From Euonymus europaeus (lineage: Eukaryota > Streptophyta > Magnoliopsida > Celastrales > Celastraceae): a stretch of DNA of 64,000 bases. The DNA lies in contig OY756962.1 of assembly GCA_963580455.1 (NCBI GenBank), positions 22,891,001-22,955,000 on the forward strand. Reading direction: 5' to 3'. Below, piece by piece: positions 23,605-37,000 of this stretch. Below the pieces are notes generated by a model. It saw only the letters and a list, made by a program, of their open reading frames with translations. It was not told the DNA's origin and searched no databases. Every line of letters starts with the position of its first letter. Position 1 is the stretch's first letter. Position numbers and translations under genes: made by a program.

Positions 23605-26600
23605 ACCGAGATGCAAATACAAGCCGGGACTATCACGGCCCTTACAGTTAGTGGACTGGACCCTTGTTGACACAAAGCCCAACGAATGCAAAGATGCAAG
23701 TTCTTAGATTCCAAGTCGATATTTACTCTTGTATGAAGTGCAATCTCAAGCATTTGTAAGGACGGACCTCATCTTCCAATCCGACTGAAATCCTACCTAA
23801 ATTAATCCGACCAACCCACATATTAAAAGGGTTGGGATCGGGTGAAAAAAAATCACCCTTGTACTAAAAGGGTCGGATGAGGGTTATATATACACGCGAC
23901 CTAACCCTACCCTTTGATATGTTATAGTAATTGACATCGACTTAAGTGAGGAATTTAGCTTTGAATTGTAGTTGATGATGTCAAAATTGAGAGTCCGAGC
24001 TTGTTGTTAGTATGAACAGACCTGCTGTTGTCAAGTTAGATGACCTGCACTACGAGTAAACATAAGCTATGAGGGATCTCAAATTATTTTGGGAGCCCGC
24101 TCCGGCGCTCAAGTTAGTACGATAATTTATAAGGGGACTTGGTCTTTAAAAGACCTCTCAACTTAAACAAAAATAATGCAAGTTGTGATTAGACTCATAC
24201 TTGGTGGATGAGCTCCTTTTATAGGGACTTGAACAGTCATAGTTCTAGGAATGAAATTCTCTTATTTTTTTGTCAATACCCTTATCGGGCCTCTACTCCT
24301 CATGGGGGTAGGACTCCTGAAAGGAAGCTGGATCCTGTTGGGATTACGAGTGAATTGGGTTAATCGACCTGTGTATGGGTTGATCGAGATACCATATCAT
24401 GTGCGACGGATAGGATGGCCGAACGAGATATGGTGCTCGAGCTATATATCCTATGTAGTCAACCTATCCACCGATGTACCAAGATCGTAGGGGACCTCAA
24501 CTATGGCTTGTGGTTACACGTGTCATCTTCTGATTGGTTGAGCTATTTTTGCCCCATCTTTAAAAGTGGATCACCTATTCCACTAAAAAATAAAATTTAA
24601 TTAAATGTCAATTTAGCATTCTTGTAATATGAATTTCAAATGAGTCTCTAATGTAGCAATAATTAAGTACATAAACAATCACTAAAATGATTAAATTTGA
24701 AGAGGTTGTTAGAAATTCAAGCCCAAACACATCATCAAACATTGTCCATTTTGCACATATTTGTTCTTTGGCCCATATTCATAGTATTTTGGCCTAGAAA
24801 ATGCATTTGTGTGAGAGGTGCGATTTGTTTTATATACTACTCAGTTGAATTATGTCAATCCGGTATGCGATACATACATCAATTCTACTACTTTGAATTC
24901 AAATATTGTCAAGATTAAATTGGAGATTGTTATTAGTGATCAGAAATTATGAACAGAAACTAATGTGGCATGCAACAAGATTGCCACTGTCAACAACAAA
25001 CAAACATTATATTAATGTAATGTAATCATGCTTGTTGACTAAACTCAAAGAGGCATTGTTTTTTGTTTAAAAAAGTAAGACTTGTGTAATTATTTCAGCC
25101 AACTTTTTGACCATCTATCGCCTCCATCAACAAACACTCTGTGGCCTTCTTTTCTTCTTGGTTATGTTATGCACGGTTGTTCTGTCCCTTTTATTGTCAA
25201 ATCAAGATCCATTTTTTCTTTACTGATCTGATCTGCCTGTATATTTTGTCTTCAAAAGTATGTGTTTTCGGTGATAGCAATCTTTCAAGCATCTTATGCA
25301 AAATGTCATAGCTCTCTCTGCCGTTGGTATCATATTTCATTTACAGACTACAGATAATATGAAGCCCAGTCTTCATAAATCGGATACTCGTAATTGTACC
25401 GCATAAATTCAACAAAAAATTTCCTACTTTAGACCTAAAATTCGTTCGATTTCGTTCTTATTAAAACTGTTCCCTAGTTGACAGGAGTTGAATCTTTACT
25501 AGAAAACTACATGGATCGATAGCTCACACATAATCAATAATGTTGAATAGTCCGTTTGGATCAGTTTATACTCTAGCGTATACTCTATCACCCATACTCC
25601 AGACACTCTCAGCTTTTACGTTTTACGAGAGCTTATACTCTATGAAAATACTCTGATCCAAACGGAGGCTTAGCACTCCTCTTCACTTGTGTGTTCAGTT
25701 ATGCTATACTCAATAAGTGAACAAGTAGAGGCCGTGTCTAAATGGACCAAGTCTTAGTTCCGATACCATGTTATAAATCATATTTTCATAATAATACATT
25801 GCTGTCTTTTTCGGCTTCTTAATCTCATGACTAAAACAGCACTAAGTGAAGAAAAACAGAGATAAACAAATGGTCTAATTTCCAGCTATTCTGGCACCGA
25901 TTCCTCAGTGTCCTTCCATCGTGCAATCCCACGATGGTCAAGATTCTAATGGAGTCTACACGCGTGAACAATATGTCTACACACGAGTGACTAAGTTAAC
26001 TTTTAATATTTGCAAGGTAGAACCTAAAATTTAATTCATGAAAACGGTCTATTTATATTTATATTTTGTATATTGTAAAATTTATATAAATTAATATTTT
26101 TGCAACCTCGAAATTTATTAAGTAATTGAGATATTATTTAATTGTTGAATTAATATTTTTATTTATAAATTAATTAATAAAAATTTTAATTTATTAAAGT
26201 ATTCTTCTTATTTTTTATGGGAAATATTGAACTTAATATATGTATGTGTATTGTGATTATAAGAATATTACCCAATTACACAACTATGCTCTCAAAGATG
26301 CAATCGGATTGCATAATTTTCTCTTACATTATGATAACACTATTGAAAAAATATGGATACTAAAATATAAAATAGTGTGACACGATATTTACGAGAAAAA
26401 CCTCGGGTGTCTGTAGCCACCAACCTTTGAAGCAATCCACTATTCACAAAGGGTTATAAGAATATTCCTAAAGCTATGATCCACATCACCTACACTAATT
26501 TGTTGTTCGATTCACTTGATACAACCCAACCCCAAGTAGATACATCCACGCGATGCTCCAGAGTCACATTGAAATCTTCAAGCTCCAAGAACATAGAAGA

Positions 26601-28091
26601 ATGCCCTCAAAGTGTGATCCAAGAATGCAAGAATTTTATTAACACAAAAACTTGCTTAAGAAAACATTAGGCAAAGTAAAAGACAGGGTTGTTTGGTCAC
26701 CAAAGGCAATATATATAAGATGTGTAGGAATTAATAAAACCCTAGATAATGGCCTTCAAGATATGCATAATATTAACCCATGAAATTAGAAAAAAGATTG
26801 TGTCCTAATTTTGGAATCAAGACCATAAAAGATAAGGAAAGACTTCCTTAATTTAAGGAGTTAATTATCTCTAAAAATTTGAAGGAGATAAATCTTCAAT
26901 AAAGAGAGATAATGATTATTAAAACAAACTTGATTTTATTTCAATTAATCAATTTAACCAAATCATTAATTAAATAAAATCAATTAAAAATTAACATATA
27001 AAATCAAATCACGTAAAACCCAAGATGTAAGTTTTCAAAACCTAATGTTCATGTAGGCTCTAGAGCTTCTTAATACACAAAGAAAAGTTAGAGATCAAGT
27101 ATAAGGAGACATCAATTTTAAGAAGAAACAACAACATTTAAGTCATATTTTACAAATTCGTCCTTATTATGTATAAAGAGATTATTAATTTATAACCAAA
27201 TAGGACCTATGTATTTTTTTTAAATGTATTATTTTATAAATTTAGTGAATTATTAATTTACCAGTCCCAAGTCTAGACCGATAAAAAATTTATTTAATCA
27301 AAATTATTAATATATCGAGCTAATACTATATATTATCTTATGTATAATTAAGATATGCATACTTCTTGACTGTTTTTGGCCCCATGAGAGAGTTCTGTGC
27401 GCGGGAATCATTTTTTTATTATTATTGATCATTTTTCTTAGTGTGAACACCAGGACATGCAATCACTTTAACTACCAAATCTTTGATTACAATTGGGATG
27501 CTAAAGAATTTTTTAACCACAAGAGCTTACTTTGGAGAGAGAAACACCAAAGCAGTCCGTCCTAAATAATCATGACCATTTCAAATCAAAAATAAAGATA
27601 CAAACTTTATGTTCTTAAAGAATATCAGGCTTCCCTACTTTTTTTGAATTATGAAGGGGGAATGTCTGCTACCTTATGAACAAAGATCACCTAGCAAAAA
27701 GGAGCCGATGCAATGATGCTGTTGAGCAGATTTGATGAACTGAGACTTTTGAGGTCAAAACATTGAGCTGGTTTATTGTACTTTGCAGGACACAAGAAAT
27801 AAAAGTTAGAATGAGAGAGAGAGAAAAGCAGATTCAATAGTGTAAAAAAGGCTCAGCAGCCAGCAGCATCATTTCATAGAAATTAATCATCAGATAGACA
27901 TCCATTTTGCATAATCTTGATTCCAATAAGAGCCAAAAGTTAAAATTGTGTTAAAAAGAAAAAGTTTCTTGCACTTTTGTCTCCCATTGATCACCTGCTT
28001 TTCCTCCACTAAACAGAATCAAAATCATAACCCTTTTTCATTTTCATGCAAAACTTCCACATGGTTGCAGCATTTTGTTTTTCCTTGAATC
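23605..28091. other. Intergenic region between CSLC and ANT; no gene seen
   Basis: A GC-richer stretch at 24000-24560 (for example GGGAGCCCGCTCCGGCGCTC and CTCATGGGGGTAGGACTCCTG) looks like old repetitive DNA of unknown type. A MITE lies at 25551-25666. The rest is AT-rich. From about 27700 the sequence is the 3' flank and probable 3' UTR of ANT, which reads leftwards. Confidence 0.55.
25551..25666. mobile_element. MITE, copy A of a family with a second copy at 48040
   Basis: TCCGTTTGGATCAG at 25551 is mirrored perfectly by CTGATCCAAACGGA ending at 25666, a 14-bp terminal inverted repeat around a 116-bp element. The inside (CTCAGCTTTTACGTTTTACG) matches the reverse complement of the inside of the element at 48040-48154. 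No coding capacity. Confidence 0.8.
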
Positions 28092-30803
28092 CTAGGTGTC
28101 ATTCCAGGCAGAAAAAACAGGCAAGTGAGCCATGGAGACTGTAGTAGCATGCCTTAACTGAGTGGCTGATGAGAACCAAGGATTAACACTGGCTGCCGGG
28201 CCGCCCATAAACTTGGATGCCATAGGAGGTTTAGCAAAATGCAGTGTGCTAGGACAAGCTTTATCAGGGCTAGCTTCTCTTGAGCTGCTCAAACTGGTGA
28301 CCAGCGATGACGGGTTTGAGAATTGAGTCCCTAGTTTAGTTGATTCATCCACTATTGGCTGCCGAGTAGAATTAGCAGAATCCATGCCAGTAAGGTCTTG
28401 AAGAGTCATTGAGAAGGAGGAATGTCGATAATTCCCATTGTTGATCGAGTTCAGCTCAAGCGGTCCAATATCGCAGTTTGTTTGCTGCTGTGGTGACTGA
28501 TGGAAGCCCATTTTCCAGTCTGAACCAGTTGCACCATTGTTGTTATCAACCTGAATAGATTCAATATTGTTTTGTGCTGCTGATGTATAATCGATGGCCT
28601 CGTTGCCCGTTTCGATCTCTTTGTTACGCCTAGCATGCTCTCCTGCTAAGAGAGTATTGCTGGCTATGATCCTCTCAACATCATATCTAGTAATATCAAA
28701 GTTTGTGACTGCATTCACCCCGCGAAATTTGATGGCAGCGATGTCATATGCTTCTGCCGCTTCCTCTTGAGTGCCTGATTTTCAAATTTGGCCACAGCAT
28801 TAAGAAAACTAACTACAAAGAACAAAACAAAAAACTGCTGGTGGAAAAACAATCTTAAAGGTAAGAACTTACTGAAAGTCCCAAGATAGAGGTCTTTGTT
28901 TCCAGCAACCCTGCCAATCCTTGCTTGCCATCTACCATGCTGGTGGTGTCTAGACAAGATGTTAAAACAAAACAGTAAAATCTCATAAAGCCAAAAACAA
29001 AGACTCTGCGTAATTGATTACAGTGAAAAACTTCCATAAATTTGAAATTCAGTGATAAGAAAAAACCTTGTTACTCCTCTATACATGGAAGCTCCTCTTG
29101 AGAATCCACTGCTTTTCCTGCAAAACAAAGGGGAAAATATGTTATTACTCCACTCCATGATAAGCGATAATGAGAAGTTTTCGGGCACTAATCACACCTT
29201 CGCAGATGAGCGACATATTCTTGGCGGGTCATGTTCTTCATTTCTTCAAGTTCTTGCCTGTAATTTTCCAACTGAAAAGTAGAAGCAAAAACAATGGCAG
29301 TTCAGAAACTTCATAATATCATTCACATGTTAATGTACTTTGGACTAACAGGGTTTAACTCAGACCAGAAAATTAATGTGTGTTGAAGGTCCCCAATACT
29401 TCAGGGCAGCAAGATCATAGGCTCTTGCAGCTTTCTCCTCCATATCATACCCGCCAAGATACACTGTAAATGCATCATTTTATTAGATTAGTATCCACGA
29501 GAAGGATAAGCAAAGGTCAGGACAATGGCCATGGAGGGACAATATTTGTTTTGGTTGACTAACCTTGCCTTCCTTTCCTGGTCTGGCCCTCCTTCTTGCA
29601 ACTATTATCCCACAGATGTGCTTCATATCTCCCAGTCCACCGATGTCTGCTTGAGCATTACAGAAGAAAAATAAGGAAACAAGGGGAAAAGAAAATGAAG
29701 AATAAATATAAATAGATAACAAAATGCACCAGATAAAGGAAGAAAATGCAAAAATATCAGGCACCTTGTTACACCTCTATACTGTGATGTTCTCTGCCCA
29801 AATGTGTCAATAGACTTCCTATGAACAGGCTGCTTTTGACCCATTTTTCCAGAAGCTCTCTTCTTTGTTTCCATGGCCACACATTCAGCACCAGTAGGTG
29901 AGATCTGTCTGGGAGCTGTAACACAGCTGGACTGAGAACCAGGGCTCATAGACAAGGTTAAAGATTGCAAATCTCCACCACCCATTGCAATGATGGACCC
30001 AGGGGCACCACCACCATCAACAATGCTGCCATTCATTTGTGGCCCCAGTACATTATGGTTATGTGTCTGATGATACTGCCTAGTAACCCAGTTTCTCAAT
30101 GGCACACCTTCATCTCCCATTTGGGAGATCTGTGATTCACATTCGGTAAGCTGGGTGACCTTGGGTTCTTGCTCTAGTGGAACCTGATACATGGCCGGGC
30201 ATTGCATTCCAGCATAGTATGGGTGCTGTTGAATGGAGAACTGGCTTTGCTGCCTGAATGGTTCCTGAAGAAGACCCATTGAATGTTGCCTGCTTGTTTC
30301 AGGCTCTGCATTTTGGTGATAATAGATACTGTCCAGGCTTAAACCCATTGTTTCTCTCTCATGACTTCCTAGAAAGTCCTCTAGTTTTGGTGAGGAGCAT
30401 GACACAATACCTACCAGCATGAAACAAAATCAAACACTATAAAGTAGCATTTCAATGAAAATAAACAAAATATAAGGAACTATAAATGAACAGACAATGA
30501 CGTACCTTCATTTTGAGATCTAGTGAGAGCTTCCATGATGCAGAGAGACCCATCAGACTTCAGTGGCATAACAGACAAGGAAGAGTGAAACCCACCATTT
30601 TCTCCTACTCCAAAGCAGATTCCAGGGTTGCTGATTTGAGGATTTGACGAATAAAAGCTTGTAGTAATAGCAGCAGGAGTATGGGATTGATGATGGTAGT
30701 GATGATGAGGGTCTGAAACAACCTCCATTTTCATGTGAGGTGAAAGAGAGAAACCCAACCAGTTATTATTGTTGTTTTCATTGTTATCATTAGTGGGCTT
30801 CAT
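28092..30803 (-). CDS. ANT: AINTEGUMENTA-type double AP2-domain transcription factor, 669 aa, eight exons
   Basis: ANT promotes cell proliferation and organ initiation in the nucleus. My exons, in gene order, are 30803-30506, 30410-29765, 29646-29564, 29463-29366, 29271-29198, 29117-29067, 28949-28873 and 28774-28092; all are GT-AG and in phase. ANT-lineage motifs ahead of the AP2 domains are [44 protein letters not shown] and [18 protein letters not shown]2 repeat 1 spans about 309-375 ([32 protein letters not shown]). A linker ([20 protein letters not shown]) joins it to repeat 2 at about 411-470 ([20 protein letters not shown]). The protein ends [10 protein letters not shown]. No miR172 site was seen, as expected for this lineage. 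ANT rather than PLT/BBM is called from the N-terminal and C-terminal motifs. A (GA)n tract precedes the gene. Confidence 0.95.
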
Positions 30804-31033
30804 CTTCTACCTGTATCTCTCTCTACCTTTTCTTTTGTAATTGAACAGTATATCTCTATCAGGTGCTGCAAGACTAGTCAATCATTGACAAGCAAATAAA
30901 CTAATCATACCAAAATCTCTTGTGCTCCAAGGTTGGCCTTTTGTTGTGTAGCAGAAGAACTCATTGCAAGATAATTTTCTATGAGACTCTACAATCTATG
31001 CACTCGCAATCACTTGGAAGTTGGAACTGCCCA

Positions 31034-31035
<2 letters not shown>

Positions 31036-31084
<49 letters not shown>

Positions 31085-31088
31085 TCCT
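31036..31088 (-). repeat. (CT)n/(GA)n microsatellite in the promoter or 5' UTR of ANT
   Basis: A nearly pure CT run on the + strand is (GA)n on the ANT strand, about 235-285 bases upstream of the ATG. GA repeats in plant promoters are bound by BPC (GAGA-binding) factors. A TATATAG motif on the ANT strand near 31335 could be the TATA box, which would place the repeat in the 5' UTR. More CT-rich DNA lies at 31225-31250 and 31360-31380. Confidence 0.75.
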
Positions 31089-34000
31089 TCATTATCCCTC
31101 AAAAGAGAACAAAACTGGTCTCTTTAAACTAAACAAAAAGAATGAATTTCAAGGAGCAAGTGCTGGAGAGCACCCCCTGCATTCCATAGGGATCTGTGTA
31201 TATGAGAAAGACACGTCTTTCTTTTGCTTAATATCTCTCTCTCTCTTAACTTCTCTATTGGTCTTTTAAACAAACACCCCTTAAACCCTGCAAAAAACCC
31301 AGATCAAATATAACCCCAAACCCCAATTCATGCTATATAAAAAAAATAGAAACACAACCCCTCTCCCTCCCTCCCTTTCTGATTCTCTTTAAGAATGGAG
31401 TCAGCTGAATCTAGTGGGCGTGTTATAGCCAGTAGAGAGGCAGGCCAGATAACCAAAACAGGTTTGCTTTATTAATTTGCATTTCACAGTCGCAGACACA
31501 GGGCCTTCGATAGATTTGACGGGCAATGAATCTGCACCCTCGATCACTCCATAGTTCAGACAGTACAGCTTTTGTACAGACACTGCAACTATTTGGGATC
31601 CGATTTTAAAAATCTAAAAATGTTTTTCCACAACCAATTTAGTTCACAAGCTTCTTCTTCGATTCAAAAAACTAACCAATCAATAAGACAAAACAAAATC
31701 CTAGAGTCGTATATTTCAACTATAATCACAAAATGGTCACAGCCCATGATCTTTTTGCTTTGGTGATTCTTCATCACTCACCGTTGATTGAGATAAACAA
31801 AGGTGGTTTGTGTAGGGTCATCTGATGTGACATCTCTGCTCAATTTGTGCTTTATTCATTTTTGACAGCATGAACTTGGCTGTGACTTTCTTCACTTGTG
31901 GTGCTGTTGCTGACAAAAAATTCTTACTACCAGCGTTTCAAACTTTCAATAGAAAAAATCTCACAGAAACAAAACAACCAATAAAGCAATAAATGATGTT
32001 ATTGCCACCACTGGTTTGTTATATTTCCAGGCTCATTGCCATTTTTCTTCAAAAAATTTTAGTATCTGTTTGGTTGAAAATATATCTAGAGTATAAATTG
32101 AAGTAAATAGTCATGTCTGAGTATGTCTAAGAAAATATCTGATAGAGTGTTTTAGAAGCGCTCAACCAAAAGCTTGTAATAACCACATGTATGCAGCCAA
32201 ACTGGCCTCCAGTCATATTGTCTATTTCAGATCAATAATGTTAGGGATCTTAGTGATTTTTATTCCAAAATCATCTCAGTAGTATGTGGTTTTTATTCAT
32301 TGGGTGTGATGACATCATAACAAATAACTCGTTGGAAATCATACCAAATAAATGAATGACAAATACTGCTAGAATAATTCTGAAATAAAAATCACTAATA
32401 TCTTTATCGTTTTTTATTTCCGATCCATTTGGGCTAAAACGTTAACATTCTTATTGGTCAAAATTTGACACATAAATCACACCATTTACTAGTCTATTTC
32501 TAAACATTTCCTCAGTTGTTGCAAAAGATCAATGTTTTAACTTTCAATAGACAATCCACAAAACAGTTAAGCTTGGAGTGATATGTTGTTTTTCTGTTTG
32601 ATTACCAGAAATAGCAAAAACAGAAACTCCATTACCATTAGCCTTTTCAACACCTGCTTCCATGCAAAAAAGAGGCAAGTGGGTCTCCAATACAAAGACC
32701 TAAAACTTTAAATATTCCAAGAATGATGATGAAAAGGGCCCTCATAAAAAACAGTCTCGTGGAAAAATGTAATTTTGTAGCTTTTGATATGGCTGCCGAA
32801 ATGGAATGGATAATGATTGATCGATTCTTTAATAATAAAAAAAACCATTTTTATTAAAATCAATAGAAAACGGGATAAAAAATCAAGAATCCAACATAAC
32901 AGATGAATAATCAATTAAACGGTTTGATAAAAATATGCTCGAAAAAATCAAAATCAGCCGTGGAAACCCTAATTTTTTGTATCTCATGACATTCTTTAAA
33001 TAACATTTTCCAAGGATACCTGTATTTTCCACTTACATGCCCTGAAGAAATGTGAGAAAGTGCTCTCTTCAACCATATTGATATTTAACTAGTAAACAGA
33101 AACCAGATTCCTTGGTTGCCACAAATATGCTCAAATGGGTCATCCTCAAGATTCATCAACAAAAAAAAAAAAAACACTAAGAAACATAGAATTCTGGATA
33201 ATTTGATGAAGTTATTTTCTTTTCCTTTTTCCCTAGCTAGCTACTCAAATGTTTCTTTAGCCCATTTTTATTGTTTTGTCTGAAAGAACATCATTTTCTA
33301 GGATTCTCCTGAGGATGTCATCTGATGAACAGGGATGACTCTCCTTGACCAGGATCATAGGAGTCCTTGTCTGTTGTGAAATATTCAATTTGATCTATAA
33401 CTATCGTCTAAATGGCGAGTCTGTCGTCACAACTTCAAAAGGGTACCTACTAACATGAGTCAATCTCCACAAGTTTCTGTAAGGCGCAGAGTTCTCCTAT
33501 CCATGCAGATGAAATATGAACAAATCTTACATTTTACGAGTCTTGAACCAACAATCCACTTGAGGGGAAAATCTCTTGTCAACTGGGCTGATGAGGGAAG
33601 ATTCCCTCTATAGTGAGTGGGGATGGCCTCCACGGATTAGTGCATGAAAGTTATGTTCTTGTTCTTGGAGACAGATATTCAAATGTGCATGATTTGGTTT
33701 TGGACCTTGAAGAGCTAGAAATATATGATTCTTTTTTATTATATGGTAATGATGAGTCAATCCATCACAACACTAGTAGCGAAGACCACTGACCTTTTTT
33801 TGCCCTGAATTAGTGCACCAAGGGGGTCTCTTTCTGACTGCATGCCCTATCAAATTCACTTTCATTTTCACCAATACTTTTTTTTTTTTTTGTGATTAGG
33901 CAATTTTTTTGTTTGCATGAAAGGTAGAGTTGGTATCCACACAATGCTACTTCTTTTGCTGTAACTTGTTTGTCTCCTTATGAGAATTCTAACCTCAAAT

Positions 34001-37000
34001 AGGTTCCATGGCCCATGTTTTTGTCTAGCTACCTGCCACCACATTAAACCATTAGAGAAGTTATTAGGGTCAAGGCTTATAGTCCTATCTCTTTGATTAA
34101 TTATTTTGAAAATAATCAATCAGTCATCTGTCTACCTCCATCTATATCGACCTAAGTTTAGTAAAATCATTTGGGTGATAGTCTGTCGATATCTCTCCAG
34201 CTTTAAACCATAGTAACTCCAAATGTCCTGAGTTGGATTATCACTGCAGCAATATTTTTATCGTCACGCTTTGAATTTTTTTCAATTTTACCCTTTCGTC
34301 GAGTGTGAAACTTTTGCACGCAAGCCTAACAACTAGAGTTTATTTAGCCCAGATAGGATGTTACAAATTTTTATAGATGTCATAGATCGTGCAATTAAAG
34401 CTGGATTCAAATATTTTCATTGACTATCAGGCAATCCCTGCAAAAGGTTTTTTTGTCAATTGACAGATAAAACATAGTAATCTCACATTGTCAAGTGCTT
34501 AATTTGTATTTAACGCAAACATATAATTATAGACATAGATTTATGAGGCCAAGTGCCAAACGGGGACAAAACACACACAGAGATTTGGAGAAAACAATGT
34601 GGTGTCTAGCCATTGAATTTCTAGGTTTAAATTTGGTCAGAGATGTGGACCTTACAAGCAAGAAAAAAGAGTAAAGAGAGAAAGTGAAAGAACAGAAGCA
34701 GAAAAGAAAAGACAAAATACACTTAAAAACTGTTCATCTATTGAGAAGAAAAAAAAACCTTTGCACTATCAATCTTAATAAGCTTAAGGACAGGAATAGA
34801 CATGTATTTTAAGTACATCAAACCAAGGATGTTCTTTAAACCTTCCGATCGCTTTAAACCCTCCCAACACCTCATTTATTGATGAACCACTCCCAACACC
34901 TCTTTTTCCAATCCCTCATTTTGAAGGGTTGGAAAATGTTCACTCACATAAACCCTCCCAACCCTTATAAATATCAAATAAGAATTTAACTTTTACCGAC
35001 TCACCCCTCTCAACACTCATGTTAAGCATAACTTTAGGATTCTACTCGGGCTGTTGTATTTATTTCATGAAATAATCTCAACTTTTACACTCGAAATGAT
35101 AACCTTTTCAATTTGGAAGAATGCTTTGCACTATCAATCTTAATAATCTCGTTATCATTACCATTACCATTACCTATGACCAAAATGTAAAATGAAAGTG
35201 TTTAGTGGATGTGATTATGGGTTTGATTTACCTAAACAGGGCTTGTTATGTAAACAAACTTCCATGATTGGCCAAGTTTGGCAACCTCTATATTTTGCCT
35301 AACTAGGTTTCAAAAATTCATTATGAGGCCCAACCCAGAGTACATAAATAAATAAATGTGAGATGGGAGTAATGGCATTCACGTGAGAAAAGAACAAACA
35401 AAATCTTAAGGATAGATCACTAAAAGGACCCATAGCCAATGAGAGGGGCCAATACAAGAGAAAGTAGATTATGATTTATGAGTGATCAGTATGACAACAA
35501 TAAAAGCTGTTAACTGCTTCTCTCTTTCTCTCTCATGCCTTTTTATGAAATTACTATTTACTGCTAGTCTCCTTAATTGGCGAGAGAGACCAGTGACTAT
35601 GAATTCATCTCTACTTGCATGCTATGCTACTCTGCTTCTGCTAAACCTACTAAAACCCTTTTTTCCCCACCATCTCCTATATTTCTTGTCTTTTTCTATC
35701 TCCCTTCAAAAATCTACAGTCTACTTTGTCATGTCACAATCGCCTTAGATTCTCTTCCATCTGGTTTCCTTAAGAGAAGTTTTCATTTCTCTCCATGCAA
35801 TTAAATATTTGCTTCCTACTTTGTGATAATAAAAAAAAATTGGAGTTTAATATTTAACAAAGAGAATCTAAGGCACATAACCCTAAACTAATTCCATACG
35901 AGTGAAAAAAAAAGAATTTGAAGGTTCTGGTTGGAGTTTGAAGGGGCTTCTCTCTGAGGAATTTTATCAAACACTTAGCGCCCATCTCAGTTGTCACCAC
36001 CAACACTGTCAATACAGCCTTTTACTTTCGTGGTCCAGGAAGACCAAGACCCTTTTTGCACGTTAATGGAATTAAACCATGAAAAGATGTTTCTTTTTAT
36101 GACAAATGTGTCTTTTAAGACCCAGCATGATAGACTTGCAGGAATGTGACGAAGGACAAGCTAGAGCATAGCCAAGCCATCCCCTCTTGTTCTTGTCACA
36201 AATTTTGAAACTTGGACGAGTTTTTTCTTTTTTTTAAAAAATTCCTTTTGGCCAATCAATTAAGGGTTTGTTTTTACAGTAAAATCCCATGTGGGGGCAA
36301 CTAATCTTCTTCTGTGTGTCTGTCTCTGTGGGTTTGGGACCAACTGGATATCAGTTTCAGCAAATCTTCTTCCTAGCAACCGACATGATTTGATGAGGTG
36401 ATAATGGCCACATGATCCCCAGCTAAAAGGTTTTTTGATAATTTGTCAAACAAGCAATTGTTTTAAGTCAATTTTATTGATGAATTGGACAAGTTAACGA
36501 ATAAGTCGCCAGATGCTATGGCCATGGCCAATCAATGCTGTGGATGACCATTAGTGATAAGGCCGCACCCTAAAGAAAACCCTAAATTTCTTTACAGGGG
36601 CCTAACAAGACTATATGCCATCCAGAGGGTAGGTTTTTGGGCATAAAAAAATAGGGTTCGGACTATTAAGGTTTTTTTTTATTATTTTAAAGTACGTCCC
36701 AATTTCAGAAAATTCAGTCACAAATATACACGTCTTTTTCTAATAATTCAAAAAAATCATTGGCAACCCAAACATATCTCATTGAGACATTTCGTCAAAC
36801 ATAATAAAAGCAGTGTTGTTTAGAAACATGATGAAATCAATGAAAGAATCAAACATGAAGCAAAAAATTGCAATTATTCTCAAATATTAAAAATCAATCT
36901 CCGCAAAACCAAACCTAGAACTCAAAAAATAGGGATGTAAATAATTTGAACCAAAAATATATATAACTAAACGGCCAGAGCCCCTCATTTGCATAGAGTG

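Noticed and set aside
31021..31269. Two + frames of Ser-Leu repeats
   Set aside because: They are translations of the CT microsatellite upstream of ANT.
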